Part shown: positions 25,117 through 35,228 of the stretch, one piece after another
How the letters are laid out: the number at the start of each line of letters is the position of its first letter
Position numbering within the stretch: position 1 is the stretch's first letter
Source of the DNA: Avoscillospira sp045652125
GTDB taxonomy: Bacteria; Bacillota; Clostridia; Oscillospirales; Oscillospiraceae
Assembly: GCA_045652125.1 (NCBI GenBank)
Contig: JAZRTT010000018.1
Coordinates: 1 to 52,905, forward strand
Direction: 5' to 3'
DNA length: 52,905 nucleotides
Notes under the pieces: model-generated
Seen by the model: only the letters and a program-made list of their open reading frames with translations
Databases searched by the model: none
What the model was told of the DNA's origin: nothing
Position numbers and translations under genes: made by a program

Positions 25117-25950
25117 ATGAAAAAGAAACTTTTTTCTTCCAAAATCAAAACCCTGCTTATTGCAGCGGTCTGCCTTGCCATTGTAACCACGGTGATCGTG
25201 GCGGTATCCGGCGGCACTACGGTCTCTCAGGCCGTAACAGGGGATCTTTTGTCTCCTCTGCGCAGCAGCGTTGCCGCCATTGACCGGCAGGCTTTGCGGT
25301 TTTATAACTACATCTTCTCCTATGAATCCCTGGCAGCGGAAAACGCGGCCCTGAAGCAGCAGCTGCTGGAAATGGAGGAAGATGTCCGGACCGCACAGGA
25401 GCTGCAGCGGGAAAACCAGCGCTATGCACAGCTTTTGGAGATCAAGGAAGCCAATCGGGATTATCTCTTTGAGCCTGCCTATCTTATCTCCTGGGATGCT
25501 TCCACATGGCGCAGCACCTGCACCATCGGAAAAGGAAAAAAGCACGGTTTGGAGCTGGGCATGGCAGCCCTGTCGGAAAACAAGCAGATGGTGGGTATCA
25601 TCACCGAGCTTGGTGACAACTGGGCCACCGTGACCACCATTCTGGACAGCGGCCTGGAGATCAGCGCCTCCATTGCCTCCTCCGGCTACACCGGAGTCGT
25701 GCAGGGAACCTATCAATCAGAAAATACCCAAGTGCTTCGTATGAACTATCTGTCCACCGATGCCGTGCTGAAAAACGGCGATCAGGTGGTGACGACCGGC
25801 TCCACCATGTACCCCAAGGGGTTGGTGCTGGGCAAAATCACCAATGTGTCGCTGGACGAAACGGGTGTGGCCAAGTATGCCGCCCTGAAAGCCAGCTGCG
25901 ATCTGGATGATCTGGAACAGGTGTTTATTCTGACAGGCTACGACCGGTAA
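25117..25950 (+). CDS. mreC: rod shape-determining protein MreC
   Basis: 277 residues, a cell-shape scaffold on the outer face of the membrane. It has a single N-terminal anchor (about 10-30, TLLIAAVCLAIVTTVIVAVS), a coiled coil (about 65-110, ENAALKQQLLEMEEDV), then the beta-barrel core with ATVTTILDSGLEISASI and GDQVVTTGSTMYPKGLVLGKI. It lies between maf and mreD; mreB, the usual cytoplasmic partner, is not in this window. Confidence 0.93.
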   Translation: MKKKLFSSKIKTLLIAAVCLAIVTTVIVAVSGGTTVSQAVTGDLLSPLRSSVAAIDRQALRFYNYIFSYESLAAENAALKQQLLEMEEDVRTAQELQRENQRYAQLLEIKEANRDYLFEPAYLISWDASTWRSTCTIGKGKKHGLELGMAALSENKQMVGIITELGDNWATVTTILDSGLEISASIASSGYTGVVQGTYQSENTQVLRMNYLSTDAVLKNGDQVVTTGSTMYPKGLVLGKITNVSLDETGVAKYAALKASCDLDDLEQVFILTGYDR

Positions 25951-25961
25951 AAGGAGCTTCC

Positions 25962-26465
25962 ATGAACCAAAAATACCGCAATACGATCATGTGGGTGCTG
26001 TTCGCCCTTCTATATCTGCTGGTGCTGCTTCTGCAGACCGTCGTTTTGGGTCGGGCTCGGATTCTCGGCGTTACGCCGAATCTTATGCCTGTGGTGGTAG
26101 TCTGTATTGCAATGCATCTGAACCACGAGGCCGGCGGCCTCTTTGGTCTGATCGTCGGTTTTGTCTGGTATGCAGCCGGCGGCGATGACGGCATTCTCGC
26201 CATGGTCTCTTTCCCCGTATTCGCCATCCTTGCAGGCTGGCTGTGTGACAATTTGTTCTCCCGGCGCATCTGGTCTGCCCTGCTCCTGTCTCTGAGCGCC
26301 CTTTTGTGCCATGAAACTGCCGTTTTCCTTTTGAAATTCTATTTGGCCGGTGCCGAAGGCTCTTTCCTGTACCGAGTTCCTCTCATTACAGCGGTGTCTC
26401 TGCCTGCCTGCCCGGCGATCTATCTGCTTGCCAAAGCGATTCGAAAGGCAGGTGCTCCTGCATGA
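25962..26465 (+). CDS. mreD: rod shape-determining protein MreD
   Basis: A 167-residue multi-pass membrane protein with about five hydrophobic segments and the family pattern VLGRARILGVTPNLMPVVVV then GLIVGFVWYAAGGD. It belongs to the elongasome and links MreC to PBP2/RodA. Its stop overlaps the PBP2 start in ATGA, so the two are translationally coupled. Confidence 0.9.
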   Translation: MNQKYRNTIMWVLFALLYLLVLLLQTVVLGRARILGVTPNLMPVVVVCIAMHLNHEAGGLFGLIVGFVWYAAGGDDGILAMVSFPVFAILAGWLCDNLFSRRIWSALLLSLSALLCHETAVFLLKFYLAGAEGSFLYRVPLITAVSLPACPAIYLLAKAIRKAGAPA

Positions 26466-28576
26466 ACAGACGGACCCGAATCCGTGTCACCGCGCTGGTG
26501 GTGACCATTGCACTGATCATGGGCCTGTTTGCCTTCCGGTTGTACAAAATTCAGTCCACCGTGGACGAAACGGACCTGCGTCTGGCAGACAGCACCTATT
26601 ACTACACCACCGTGGAGGCCGCCCGAGGCCAGATTCTCGACCGTAACGGCACGGTGCTGGTCACAAACCGGGCCAGCTACAACGTGGTGGTCATCAGCTT
26701 TGTTTTGTTCAACGGCCCCAGCCCCACCCAGTCTCTGCTGGACCTGCTGGACCTGTGCGACGAGCTGGGCATCGAGCTGGAAAGCCACCTGCCCATTACC
26801 CGGGAAAAGCCCTATGCCTATACCTTGGATGACTATGGTGAAAATTGGCAGGAGCACTTCCGCACCTTCCTGCGCAACCGCTCTCTGGACACGGATATTA
26901 CCGCCGGTGCCCTTATGCAGATCCTGAAGGCCGCCTATAAGATCCCTGAAACCCTGGACGATGACCGGGTCTTTGACCTGATCTCCGTCCGCTATGAGCT
27001 GGAGCTTCGGGGCATTCCCGGCATGCCTTTGGAAAACTACATTCTGGCGGAGGATGTGACTGCCGATCAGCTTTCTGCCATTATCGAGCTGGACATTCCC
27101 GGTGTGGTGGTGGAGACTTCCACCGTCCGGGAATACAAGACCCCCTATGCCTCCCATCTGCTGGGCTTCACCGGCGATATGAACTGGGAGGAGTACAGTG
27201 AAGTCTACCGGGAGCAGGGCTATGCCATGAACGCCAAGGTGGGCAAGGATGGGGTGGAAAAGGCCTTTGAGCAGTACCTCCACGGCTCTGCCGGACAAAT
27301 GAAAACCACGGTCACGGCTGACGGCGACGTGCTGGAGCAGTACTATACCAAAGTCCCTCAGCCCGGTGCCAACGTGGAGCTTTCCATTGACATCGACCTG
27401 CAGACTGTGGCGGCACAGGCGCTGGAAAAGCTGATTTTGGACCTGCGGGAAAACGGCGTGGGTGTTTCCAAGAGCGGTCAGGACGCCAAGGGCGGTGCCG
27501 TGGTGGTGCAGGAGGTCAAGACCGGTGAGGTTTTAGCCTCCGTCAGCTATCCCGGCTTCTCCATGGACGTATTCTCCGACCCGGAGGCCTACGCAGAACT
27601 GGCCAACGATGAGGAATACTATCCGCTGCTGGACCGGACCCGGTTCGCCCACTATTCCCCCGGCTCCATTTATAAAATGGTTACGGCCATAGCCGCCATG
27701 GACTATGCCGGCTTCGGCGCAGGCTATGAGGTCCGGGACCTGGGCCGATACACCAAGTATGAGCTGGAGGGCTACGCCCCGGCCTGCTATATCTACACCA
27801 GCTCCGGTGTGACCCACGGCAAGGTCAATATGATGGAAGCCCTCCGGGACTCCTGCAACTACTACTTCTACGAGGTGGGCCTGCAGACCGCCACCAAGGA
27901 TGTGGACTTCGTGGCCAAAAGCCTTGGCCTTGGCGAATCCACCGGCGGCGAGCTGGCGGAGTATATCGGCCGCCGTGCCAACCCGGAAAGCAAGGCCGTG
28001 GCCTTTGCCGGCACCTCCCAGTCGGAATGGGTGGACGGCGATAAGCTGCAGGCAGTCATCGGTCAGAGCTTGAACGAATTCACCCCTCTGCAGATGGCCT
28101 GCTACACCTCTGCCCTTGCCAACGGCGGTACCCGGTACAACGCCACCTATCTGCGCCGTGTGGTATCGTGGGATTTCAGCCAGCTGCTGCTGGAAAGTCA
28201 GCCCACGGTGGCAAGCCAATTGGAGATCTCTCCGGAGGCCCTGAAGTGTATCAACGAGGGTATGCAGATGGCCGCACAGGAGCGAATTGGTCACAATTCC
28301 AGCGTAGACGGCACAGCCTCCGCCTATCTGTTTGATTACCCCATCAAGGTGGCCGCCAAAACCGGTACGGCTCAGCACGGCTCCGGCTTCACCTCCGATA
28401 ACGCCTCCTTCGTGGCCTATGCCCCGGCAGATGACCCGCAAGTGGCCATTGCCATCTATGTGGAGCAGGGCGCTCAGGGCGGCAATCTGGGCCAGATCGT
28501 CCGTGCCATTCTGGACGAATACTTCTCTCAGGAAAGTAAGTACGAGACGACGAACAAAGAGAATTATGTGTATTAA
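26462..28576 (+). CDS. mrdA: penicillin-binding protein 2 (elongasome transpeptidase)
   Basis: A 704-residue class B PBP that cross-links peptidoglycan during side-wall growth. It has an N-terminal membrane anchor (about 9-28), the dimerisation domain with RGQILDRNG and GVDGVEKAFEQ-like features, and the transpeptidase triad S402-I-Y-K405, S464-C-N466 and K633-T-G635. Its place after mreCD makes it the MreC-partner PBP. The TAA stop lies at the end of mobile element D, which begins at the second base of that codon. Confidence 0.95.
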   Translation: MNRRTRIRVTALVVTIALIMGLFAFRLYKIQSTVDETDLRLADSTYYYTTVEAARGQILDRNGTVLVTNRASYNVVVISFVLFNGPSPTQSLLDLLDLCDELGIELESHLPITREKPYAYTLDDYGENWQEHFRTFLRNRSLDTDITAGALMQILKAAYKIPETLDDDRVFDLISVRYELELRGIPGMPLENYILAEDVTADQLSAIIELDIPGVVVETSTVREYKTPYASHLLGFTGDMNWEEYSEVYREQGYAMNAKVGKDGVEKAFEQYLHGSAGQMKTTVTADGDVLEQYYTKVPQPGANVELSIDIDLQTVAAQALEKLILDLRENGVGVSKSGQDAKGGAVVVQEVKTGEVLASVSYPGFSMDVFSDPEAYAELANDEEYYPLLDRTRFAHYSPGSIYKMVTAIAAMDYAGFGAGYEVRDLGRYTKYELEGYAPACYIYTSSGVTHGKVNMMEALRDSCNYYFYEVGLQTATKDVDFVAKSLGLGESTGGELAEYIGRRANPESKAVAFAGTSQSEWVDGDKLQAVIGQSLNEFTPLQMACYTSALANGGTRYNATYLRRVVSWDFSQLLLESQPTVASQLEISPEALKCINEGMQMAAQERIGHNSSVDGTASAYLFDYPIKVAAKTGTAQHGSGFTSDNASFVAYAPADDPQVAIAIYVEQGAQGGNLGQIVRAILDEYFSQESKYETTNKENYVY

Positions 28577-29035
28577 GGCTCCCCTTGAGGGGAGCTGGCA
28601 AAAATCTTTGATTTTTGACTGAGAGGTGTGTGCAGAAATGGCTTTGCCGAGAAACTCCGAACTTTTGCACCACGCCCGTCAGCTCCGCAGAGAAATGACC
28701 AAGGAAGAACGGCACCTGTGGTATGATTTTCTCAAGGATTATCCCGTAAAAATCTACAAGCAGAAAATCGTGGGAAACTATATCCTTGATTTTTACTGCG
28801 AAAAAGCAAAACTTGCCATCGAACTGGACGGCTCTCAGCACTACGAAGATGCCGGACGGGAATATGACGAAAAAAGAACCGCTTATCTCAACGAATTGGG
28901 TATTCAAATGTTCCGCATTTCCAATTTGGATGTGACAAGAAATTTCAGAGGTGTTTGTGAGGCCATTGATTCTATCATCACTGCCCATACACCTCTCAGT
29001 CAGCTTCGCTGACAGCTCCCCTCAAGGGGAGCCTT
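28575..29035 (+). mobile_element. element D: 461-bp DUF559-encoding element with perfect TIRs
   Basis: It is bounded by perfect 20-bp inverted repeats, AAGGCTCCCCTTGAGGGGAG (28575-28594) and its complement (29016-29035). A second perfect 11-bp inverted pair, CTGAGAGGTGT (28619-28629) and ACACCTCTCAG (28989-28999), flanks the gene. The only gene is a DUF559 nuclease-like protein. The five other family members here (A, B, C, E, F) share the ends but lack the gene, so D looks like the complete form. No transposase motif is present, so mobilisation could be by the DUF559 protein or in trans. Confidence 0.8.
28638..29012 (+). CDS. DUF559 / Vsr-like endonuclease-domain protein
   Basis: 124 residues, with the typical DUF559 layout: ARQLRREMTKEERHLWYDFL, then the PD-(D/E)XK-like core ILDFYCEKAKLAIELDGSQH (Asp, then Glu-x-Asp-Gly-x-x-His), then TAYLNELGIQMFRISNLDV. 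This fold is related to the Vsr mismatch endonuclease; function in this family is unproven. The ATG is 11 nt after GAGAGG; an in-frame GTG lies four codons upstream. The last codons and stop come from the element end. It lies between PBP2 and lepA, genes it has no evident link to. Confidence 0.85.
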   Translation: MALPRNSELLHHARQLRREMTKEERHLWYDFLKDYPVKIYKQKIVGNYILDFYCEKAKLAIELDGSQHYEDAGREYDEKRTAYLNELGIQMFRISNLDVTRNFRGVCEAIDSIITAHTPLSQLR

Positions 29036-29053
29036 TGAAAGAGGAGAACCTGC

Positions 29054-30865
<1,812 letters not shown>

Positions 30866-30868
30866 TTC

Positions 30869-30908
30869 AGTTGACAATTGACAATTGTACATTGTCAAAT
30901 TGTCAATT
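30869..30908. repeat. short AATTGACAATT palindrome between lepA and hemW
   Basis: About 40 bp of TTGACAATTGACAATTG then CATTGTCAAATTGTCAATT, a near-perfect inverted repeat of the same family as the element at 22290. It ends just before the hemW ribosome site. Confidence 0.6.
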
Positions 30909-30924
30909 TCCAAAAGGAGTTTCT

Positions 30925-32139
30925 ATGTTGATCAAAAAACCACCCGTCAAGGCACCGGCTGCCTTAAAGCCCCTTGGCTTGTATATCCATGTGCCTTTCT
31001 GCCGCAGCAAGTGCGAATACTGTGACTTTTATTCTCTGAGCGGCGGTATGAACCATGAGAGCATGGATCTGTATCTCCACGCCGTTCTTGCCCATATTAA
31101 GGAGACTGCCCAGAGGGCGGTAGGTTATACGGTGGATACCGTCTACTTCGGCGGCGGGACCCCCAGCTTCTTCGGGGCAAAGAATCTCATCCGCATTCTT
31201 TCGGAGATCGATCGCCGCTTTCATTTGGATCCTGCGGCGGAAATTACGCTGGAAGCCAATCCCGACAGCGTCTCCGGTCCGACTCTGGCCAAGCTGCGAA
31301 AGGCAGGCTTCAACCGCATTTCCATCGGGGTTCAGACCGATGACGATTCCAAGCTCAAGGCTCTGGGCCGTCCCCATAATTACCGGCAGGCACAGATGGC
31401 TGTCTCGCAGGCCAGAAGAGCCGGGTTTACCAATGTCTCTGTGGATTTGATGTTTGGCCTGCCCAACCAGAACCGGGAGCAATGGATGGATACCCTGCGA
31501 AATGTCATGAATCTCAAGCCGGATCATGTTTCCTGCTATGGGCTGAAGGTAGAACCGGGCACCCGGCTGTGGGAGTACAAAGAAGGGGCCAACCTCCCCG
31601 ACGATGATGCTCAGGCGGATATGTACTTCTATGCCGTGGAAACGCTGGAAAGCTTCGGCCTGTACCAATATGAGATCTCCAATTTTTCCATTCCCGGCAA
31701 AGAGTGCCGCCACAATCTGAAATACTGGACAGGCAAGCCCTATATCGGCTTTGGTCCTGCGGCCGCTTCGGATTTTGGGGGCAAGCGGTTTACTGCCGAG
31801 GCCAACCTGGACCGGTATCTCACCGGTGTCATGGAGCAGGGGGTCATTCTCTCCGAGTGTGAGACCATTCCCATCCGGGAACGGGCAGGAGAATACCTGA
31901 TGCTCCGCCTGCGAACCACCCACGGGATTGAAGAAAACGAATATATGCAGACCTATCTGCTGCCCTTTGCCCCTCTGGAAGAGCGGCTGAGGCAATATGC
32001 AGAAAAGGACCTGGCCAGACAGGAGGATAATGGCCGCTGGCACCTGACCCCAAAGGGCTTCATGGTATCCAATTCCATTATTCTGGAACTGCTCAACATC
32101 CAGCAGGACAGCAAGCCTCTGGCAAAAGCGATAAGATAA
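30925..32139 (+). CDS. hemW: HemW, radical SAM heme chaperone
   Basis: 404 residues. It has the radical SAM cluster site C-x3-C-x2-C with an aromatic/Asp tail (CRSKCEYCDFYS), GGGTPS, FNRISIGVQ and the HemW-type HNLKYW motif; it ends with a HemN C-terminal domain. HemW delivers heme in respiring bacteria; its role in an anaerobe is less clear. It is distinguished from HemN oxidase by CxxxCxxCDF without the extra Cys. AAAAGGAG precedes the chosen ATG, and lepA-hemW is a common pair. Confidence 0.9.
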   Translation: MLIKKPPVKAPAALKPLGLYIHVPFCRSKCEYCDFYSLSGGMNHESMDLYLHAVLAHIKETAQRAVGYTVDTVYFGGGTPSFFGAKNLIRILSEIDRRFHLDPAAEITLEANPDSVSGPTLAKLRKAGFNRISIGVQTDDDSKLKALGRPHNYRQAQMAVSQARRAGFTNVSVDLMFGLPNQNREQWMDTLRNVMNLKPDHVSCYGLKVEPGTRLWEYKEGANLPDDDAQADMYFYAVETLESFGLYQYEISNFSIPGKECRHNLKYWTGKPYIGFGPAAASDFGGKRFTAEANLDRYLTGVMEQGVILSECETIPIRERAGEYLMLRLRTTHGIEENEYMQTYLLPFAPLEERLRQYAEKDLARQEDNGRWHLTPKGFMVSNSIILELLNIQQDSKPLAKAIR

Positions 32140-32141
32140 AG

Positions 32142-32174
32142 AAAAAGCACGCATCACAAGGATGCGTGCTTTTT
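32142..32174. terminator. bidirectional terminator overlapping the 3' end of rnhA
   Basis: A perfect 14-bp stem (32142-32155 with 32161-32174) has five A at the 5' side and five T at the 3' side, so it works from both strands. It ends hemW rightward and rnhA leftward; the last rnhA codons (KKHASL and stop) are inside it. Confidence 0.92.
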
Positions 32175-32597
32175 GCTTTCTTCTACGGCCAGCTCGTCGC
32201 AGCGATTGTTTTTTTCGTTGCTGGCGTGGCCTTTGACCCAGTAATAACGGACTTGGTGCTTTGCGATAAGAGGAAGCAAACTCTCCCACAGGTCCACATT
32301 AAGGGCCGGTTTTTTATCCGCCCGCCGCCAGCCGTTTTTCTGCCAGCTGTAGACCCAACCTTTTTCCAACGCGTCGATGACATACTTGGAATCGGAGTAA
32401 AGGTCCACGCTGCAGGGCTCTTTCAGGGCTTCCAAAGAGCGGATGACCGCCATCAGCTCCATACGATTGTTGGTCGTCATGGCTTCGCCGCCGGAGAGTT
32501 CCTTTTCTATGCCGTTGTAGCAGAGGATGGCTCCCCAGCCGCCGGGTCCGGGATTGCCGGAACAAGCCCCGTCGGTGTAGATGGTTACTGTTTTCAT
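32154..32597 (-). CDS. rnhA: ribonuclease HI
   Basis: 147 residues; it cuts RNA in RNA-DNA hybrids. The catalytic carboxylates are visible: Asp in YTDGACSGNPGPGGWG, Glu in TTNNRMELMAV, Asp in LYSDSKYV and Asp in NNRCDELA. The ATG with GAGGGG 5 nt upstream is preferred to the GTG two codons earlier. Its C-terminus is encoded by the shared terminator. Confidence 0.94.
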   Translation of the reverse strand: MKTVTIYTDGACSGNPGPGGWGAILCYNGIEKELSGGEAMTTNNRMELMAVIRSLEALKEPCSVDLYSDSKYVIDALEKGWVYSWQKNGWRRADKKPALNVDLWESLLPLIAKHQVRYYWVKGHASNEKNNRCDELAVEESKKHASL

Positions 32598-32607
32598 AGG
32601 CACCCCT

Positions 32608-32696
32608 CTAAGCCTCCCCTTGACGCCGCCCGCAGACGGTGTGCGTAACCCAACCGGGCGAAGCCCGGCACTTAGGGCGGAGAAGGGGAGCCTATT
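32608..32696. repeat. MITE-like element E (rnhA-gyrA gap)
   Basis: About 89 bp with imperfect terminal repeats (AAGCCTCCCCTT at left, AAGGGGAGCCT at right) and a different interior from A and B, holding CCGGGCGAAGCCCGG. The right end abuts the gyrA stop codon. Confidence 0.75.
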
Positions 32697-35168
32697 TTAC
32701 TCTTCCTCGGTTTCTTCCTTGTCTGTCCGCTGAATCGAGATGACTTCGTTGCCTTCGTCCACCCGCATGACCCGGACACCCTGCGTTGCGCGGCCATAGG
32801 TATTGATATCCGATGCTGCCATCCGGATAATAACGCCGCCGTTTTCAATGAGCATCACATCGTCTGCATCGCTTACCACGGCAATGCCGGCAACCAGACC
32901 GGTCTTATCCGTCAGATGGTAGTTCTTCATGCCCTTGCCGCCCCGGTTTTGGACATGATACTCCGTCAGCACCGTCCGCTTGCCGCAGCCATGCTTGGTA
33001 ACGGTGAGCAGGTCCTTTCCTTCCTCTGCCGCCACAGCACCCACCACACAGTCTCCCTTGGCCAGTCGGATTCCCCGGACACCGGCTGCATCACGGCCCA
33101 TGGGACGTACATCGTTTTCGTCGAAGCAGATTGCCATGCCCTGTTCCGTGGCGATGAGGATGTTTTCTCTGCCGTTGGTCTTGATGACGTTGATCAGTTC
33201 ATCCCCTTCCTCCAGGGTCAATGCACGGATCCCGCCCTTGCGGTTGGTCTGCAGGGTATTCATGGACAGGCGCTTGACGGTGCCTTTTCTCGTCACCATG
33301 ACCAGGTAGGCATCCTCCTCAAACTCCCGGGTCAGGAGCATGGCTGTGATCTTCTCTCCCGGGTCCAGAGGAAGGATGTTGACGATGGCCGTTCCTCTGG
33401 CTGTCCTGCCTGCTTCGGGAATGAGATATCCCTTGCGGCGGTGGACTCTGCCTGTATTGGAGAAGAACAGGAGCATATCGTGGGTAGATGCCACAAACAG
33501 ACTCTTGACATAGTCCTCTTCCTTCAGGTTTTGGGCAGAAACTCCTCTGCCGCCGCGGCGCTGCGTACGATATGTGGCCGTAGGCAGACGCTTGATATAA
33601 CCCTGATTGGACAGGGTATAGCAGCAGTCCTCTTCTTCGATGAGGTCTTCGATATCGATCTCATCCTCCACGTCCTGAATCTCCGTAACACGGTCGTCGC
33701 CGTACTTATCCCGAATCTGGGTCAGTTCTTCCTTCAGCACATCCCGGATCTTTTCCTCAGAAGCCAGCAGTTCTTTGAAGTAGGCGATCTTTTCCTGCAG
33801 CTCCTTGAACTCGTTTTCCAGTTTTTCCCGGTTGAGACCCTGCAGGGCGATGAGCCGCATATCGCAAATGGCCTGTGCCTGTACGTCATCCAGCCCAAAG
33901 CGCTCCATGAGCCGCACTTTGGCATCGTCATAGCTGGTGCGGATGATTCGGATGACTTCATCGATGTTGTCCTGAGCGATGAGCAGACCTTCCAGCAAAT
34001 GTGCCCGCTCCTCGGCCTTCCGCAGATCATATTGGGTCCGGCGGATGATGATTTGCCTCTGATGCTCCAGATACTCATCCAGAACCTGACGCAGAGTCAT
34101 GATTTTGGGTTGAGACTGGTCGTTGACCAAGGCCAGCATAATGACCGAGAAGGTAGACTGCATGGCAGTCTGCTTGAACAAGTGGTTCAGCACCACCTGT
34201 GCGTTGGCATCTTTCTTCAGTTCGATGACGATACGCATACCGTTGCGGTCACTTTCGTCCCGCAGGTCGGAAATGCCCTCCAGCCGCTTGTCCCGAATCT
34301 GCTCCATCATATTCTTGACCAGCTGAGCCTTGTTCACCTGATAGGGCAGCTCATGGACGATGATTCGCTGACGGTCCTTGCCGAATTCCTCCATAAGGGT
34401 CCGGGCCCGAACCACCACTCTGCCGCGGCCGGTGGCATAGGCGGCACGGATCCCGCTGCGGCCCATAATGATGCCCTTGGTGGGGAAATCAGGGCCTTTG
34501 ATATGTTCCATCAGGTCGGAGAGGGTAGCCTCCGGGTCATCCAGCACGCAGATGCAGGCATTGATGACCTCTTTCAGGTTGTGAGGAGGGATATTGGTGG
34601 CCATGCCCACGGCGATGCCGGAAGAGCCGTTGACCAGCAGGTTGGGGAACCGGCTGGGCAGGACGCGGGGCTCTTTGGTGGTCTCATCGAAGTTGGGGTC
34701 CCAATCCACCGTGTCCTTGTCGATATCCCGAAGCATCTCGTCGGCAATTTTGGAAAGCTTGGCCTCCGTATAGCGGTAAGCGGCGGCCGGGTTGCCGTCC
34801 ACGTCACCGAAGTTGCCCTGACCGAATACCAGAGGATACCGCAGGGAGAACTCCTGTGCCAGACGGACCATGGCATCGTAGACGGAGCTGTCGCCATGGG
34901 GATGGTATTTACCCAGTACGTCACCGACCACGGTGGCGGATTTTTTGGTTTTCTTTTCTGAGGTCAGCCCTGTTTCATGCATGGAATAGAGAATCCTGCG
35001 GTGAACGGGCTTCAGTCCGTCCCGAACATCGGGCAGGGCCCGGCCCACGATGACGGACATGGCATAGTCAATGTAGCTGGACTGCATTTCGCGAACCAGC
35101 TCCGACTGGGTAATGACCTGATCGGGGAACAAGATATCCTCCGGCTTGTAATCTCTGTTGTGTGCCAA
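32697..35168 (-). CDS. gyrA: DNA gyrase subunit A
   Basis: The breakage-reunion subunit, 823 residues. The start is a TTG behind AAGGAGG (MAHNRDYKPEDIL); the longer frame has no ribosome site. The active-site Tyr133 is in AYRYTEAK. The quinolone region reads GDSSVYDAMV, with Ser94 and Asp98 at the E. coli Ser83/Asp87 positions, the unmutated state. The GyrA box QRRGGRG is present in the C-terminal wrapping domain, so this is gyrase and not topoisomerase IV. It is the last gene of the dnaA-to-gyrA run. Confidence 0.97.
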   Translation of the reverse strand: MAHNRDYKPEDILFPDQVITQSELVREMQSSYIDYAMSVIVGRALPDVRDGLKPVHRRILYSMHETGLTSEKKTKKSATVVGDVLGKYHPHGDSSVYDAMVRLAQEFSLRYPLVFGQGNFGDVDGNPAAAYRYTEAKLSKIADEMLRDIDKDTVDWDPNFDETTKEPRVLPSRFPNLLVNGSSGIAVGMATNIPPHNLKEVINACICVLDDPEATLSDLMEHIKGPDFPTKGIIMGRSGIRAAYATGRGRVVVRARTLMEEFGKDRQRIIVHELPYQVNKAQLVKNMMEQIRDKRLEGISDLRDESDRNGMRIVIELKKDANAQVVLNHLFKQTAMQSTFSVIMLALVNDQSQPKIMTLRQVLDEYLEHQRQIIIRRTQYDLRKAEERAHLLEGLLIAQDNIDEVIRIIRTSYDDAKVRLMERFGLDDVQAQAICDMRLIALQGLNREKLENEFKELQEKIAYFKELLASEEKIRDVLKEELTQIRDKYGDDRVTEIQDVEDEIDIEDLIEEEDCCYTLSNQGYIKRLPTATYRTQRRGGRGVSAQNLKEEDYVKSLFVASTHDMLLFFSNTGRVHRRKGYLIPEAGRTARGTAIVNILPLDPGEKITAMLLTREFEEDAYLVMVTRKGTVKRLSMNTLQTNRKGGIRALTLEEGDELINVIKTNGRENILIATEQGMAICFDENDVRPMGRDAAGVRGIRLAKGDCVVGAVAAEEGKDLLTVTKHGCGKRTVLTEYHVQNRGGKGMKNYHLTDKTGLVAGIAVVSDADDVMLIENGGVIIRMAASDINTYGRATQGVRVMRVDEGNEVISIQRTDKEETEEE

Positions 35169-35202
35169 AAGAGTACCTCCTTGCTTTGATATAACTGTCC
35201 CT

Positions 35203-35226
35203 AAGCCTCCCCTCAAGGGGAGCCTT
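35203..35226. repeat. element F, solo terminal palindrome between gyrA and gyrB
   Basis: A 24-bp near-palindrome, AAGCCTCCCCTC then AAGGGGAGCCTT, two bases downstream of the gyrB stop codon. It has the same ends as elements A-E and no interior. Confidence 0.8.
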
Positions 35227-35228
35227 AT

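Noticed and set aside
34977..35216. The upstream-extended gyrA start in the gap before gyrB
   Set aside because: The extension has no ribosome site, whereas the TTG at 35168 lies 7 nt after AAGGAGG and gives the normal GyrA N-terminus.
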